Below, in pieces: positions 4,684-5,805 of a stretch of 5,805 bases of DNA (position 1 is the first letter of the stretch; each line of letters begins with the position of its first letter). The position numbers and the translations under genes were made by a program. Origin of the DNA: an uncultured Odoribacter sp. (GTDB lineage Bacteria; Bacteroidota; Bacteroidia; Bacteroidales; Marinifilaceae); NCBI GenBank assembly GCA_905204385.1, contig CAJKZL010000232.1, forward strand, positions 1 through 5,805, given 5' to 3'. The notes beneath the pieces are model-generated. The model saw nothing but the letters and a program-made list of their open reading frames with translations, had not been told where the DNA came from and ran no database searches.

Positions 4684-5805
4684 ATGAAAAAATGGTGTGC
4701 GCTGACAACAGGGATGTTGTTCATAGTGTGTAATGTATGGTCGCAGGTTACCATCAGTGGAAAAGTAGTAAGTGCAGCATCCGGACATCCCGTAGACGGT
4801 GCCAATATCCGTGTAGACCACAGTTTGGCAGGTTGTTCGACCAATGCTGAAGGTGAATTTATGCTCCGCAATCTTCCGGAAGGCGACCATGTCTTGAGGG
4901 TGACGCATGTGAGTTATACCCCTAAATCGATAACCGTGAGGAAGGGGGAAACGCATGTGACGATACGGTTAGAAAACAGCCATGTCAACGTAGGCCAGGT
5001 GGTGGTAACGGGAACAGGCACCCACCGCAGGATGAAAGACAGTCCGGTGCCGGTATCGGTGATCACTTCACAGGATATCCGCCAGGCCAATCTTTTGAAC
5101 ATGGAGGACATACTGACGAAAATGAATCCTGCTTTTGCCTTTGTCACCAGCGGAATGGGTACCACCATGAGCCTGAATGGCCTGAGCGACGATTATATCC
5201 TGGTGTTGGAAAACGGCAGGCGATTGGCGGGGGACGATCGGATTGCGCGGATAAATGTGGCGAACATCAAGCGGATAGAAATCCTCAATGGTGCAGCTTC
5301 GGCGCTCTATGGCAGCGATGCCATCGGAGGAGTGATCAACATTATTACCGATGACGCTAAAAATGCCGTTCAAGTGTCCAGCGATACCCGTTACGGCAGT
5401 GAGGGCCGTTTTTCGGAAGCGGTGAATGCCGATCTCAACAGCGGGAAATTCGGGTCTTATACTTCCTATCAGCGACAGCAGGCCGATGGCTGGCAATTGA
5501 ATGCCCTGGAAGCAGCTTATGCGACCGATAAAAAAACAGGGCTGAAATCCCGTAATCCCGGGAAAGACAAGGCCACTGACAAGGAAGCTTCTACTGCTTT
5601 TTTTTCAAATGCCGTCAATCAACGGTTTACTTACGAAGTGAACGACCGTTTGTCGTTGGGAGTAAGGGGAACGTACTACAATTGGGAAAACGACCGACCC
5701 GTATCCGTTTATAAATATAATATGCAACATGAAACCTATACCTACGGGTTAGGTGCCAAGTACATGATCGGTAAGTCGGCTTATCTGGCCGCCGATTTTT
5801 ATTCT
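4684..5805 (+). CDS. btuB: BtuB-like TonB-dependent cobalamin receptor (3' partial)
   Basis: Outer-membrane receptor, energised by TonB-ExbB-ExbD, that should import cobalamin or other corrinoids into the periplasm. ATG at 4684 opens a frame that stays open for 374 codons to the right edge. Residues 1-20 are a signal peptide with likely cleavage at VWS-Q. Residues about 22-97 form a carboxypeptidase-regulatory-like beta domain (SGKVVSAASGHPVDGANIRV, then NAEGEFMLRNLPEGDHVLRV) common in Bacteroidota receptors. GQVVVTGTG (104-112) is the TonB-box-like region. The plug domain follows at about 118-225, with SVITSQDI (125-132), LVLENGRRL (173-181), IKRIEILNGAASALYGSDAI (195-214) and GGVINIIT (215-222). 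Beta-barrel strands begin after about 230. The substrate is assigned from the cobalamin riboswitch immediately upstream, with which it forms one transcript, and from the neighbouring B12 synthesis genes. No Shine-Dalgarno precedes the ATG. Most of the barrel lies outside the window. Confidence 0.93.
   Translation, partial: MKKWCALTTGMLFIVCNVWSQVTISGKVVSAASGHPVDGANIRVDHSLAGCSTNAEGEFMLRNLPEGDHVLRVTHVSYTPKSITVRKGETHVTIRLENSHVNVGQVVVTGTGTHRRMKDSPVPVSVITSQDIRQANLLNMEDILTKMNPAFAFVTSGMGTTMSLNGLSDDYILVLENGRRLAGDDRIARINVANIKRIEILNGAASALYGSDAIGGVINIITDDAKNAVQVSSDTRYGSEGRFSEAVNADLNSGKFGSYTSYQRQQADGWQLNALEAAYATDKKTGLKSRNPGKDKATDKEASTAFFSNAVNQRFTYEVNDRLSLGVRGTYYNWENDRPVSVYKYNMQHETYTYGLGAKYMIGKSAYLAADFYS

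Noticed and set aside
4585..5496. Minus-strand frames across the riboswitch tail and the btuB start (4585-4956, 4914-5168, 5068-5496)
   Set aside because: The plus strand carries an uninterrupted receptor frame with signal peptide, plug-domain motifs and riboswitch. The antisense products show no domain and one of them overlaps structured leader RNA.

Overview
The window looks like a cobalamin (vitamin B12) locus from a member of the Bacteroidales/Bacteroidota. Three things point there: the start regions carry TAnnTTTG promoter elements and no Shine-Dalgarno sequences; the TonB-dependent receptor has the N-terminal carboxypeptidase-regulatory-like extension typical of Bacteroidota; and a cobalamin riboswitch precedes that receptor. 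Species cannot be read from the sequence.

Layout, left to right. (1) Positions 1-869, plus strand: cbiB, adenosylcobinamide-phosphate synthase, lacking only a short N-terminal part outside the window. (2) Positions 866-2203, minus strand: cbiA, cobyrinate a,c-diamide synthase, complete. It runs tail-to-tail with cbiB, and the two TAA stops share one palindromic TTAA. (3) Positions 2204-2555: a divergent, AT-rich control region with a promoter-like element facing each way. (4) Positions 2556-4283, plus strand: a complete secreted erythromycin-esterase-family protein with an N-terminal beta-rich domain, clearly AT-richer than its neighbours, followed by a hairpin terminator. (5) Positions 4431-4650: a promoter element, a cobalamin riboswitch aptamer and a downstream hairpin. 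The loop of this hairpin can pair with loop L5 of the aptamer, a candidate switching element. (6) Positions 4684-5805, plus strand: the first 374 residues of a BtuB-type TonB-dependent cobalamin receptor, running off the right edge.

How the genes fit together. CbiA amidates the corrin ring early in the pathway. CbiB attaches the aminopropanol arm late in the pathway. The BtuB-like receptor imports finished corrinoids across the outer membrane and should be shut off by the riboswitch when intracellular cobalamin is high. No riboswitch is visible in front of cbiA, so within this window only uptake shows direct B12 control. The esterase-family gene has no evident link to B12 and looks like an insertion or passenger between the synthesis and uptake genes.

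No wholly new system is evident. The observations most worth a second look are the L5-loop pairing and competing 5' hairpin of the riboswitch, the low-GC esterase-family gene inside the B12 locus, and the shared-stop convergent arrangement of cbiB and cbiA.
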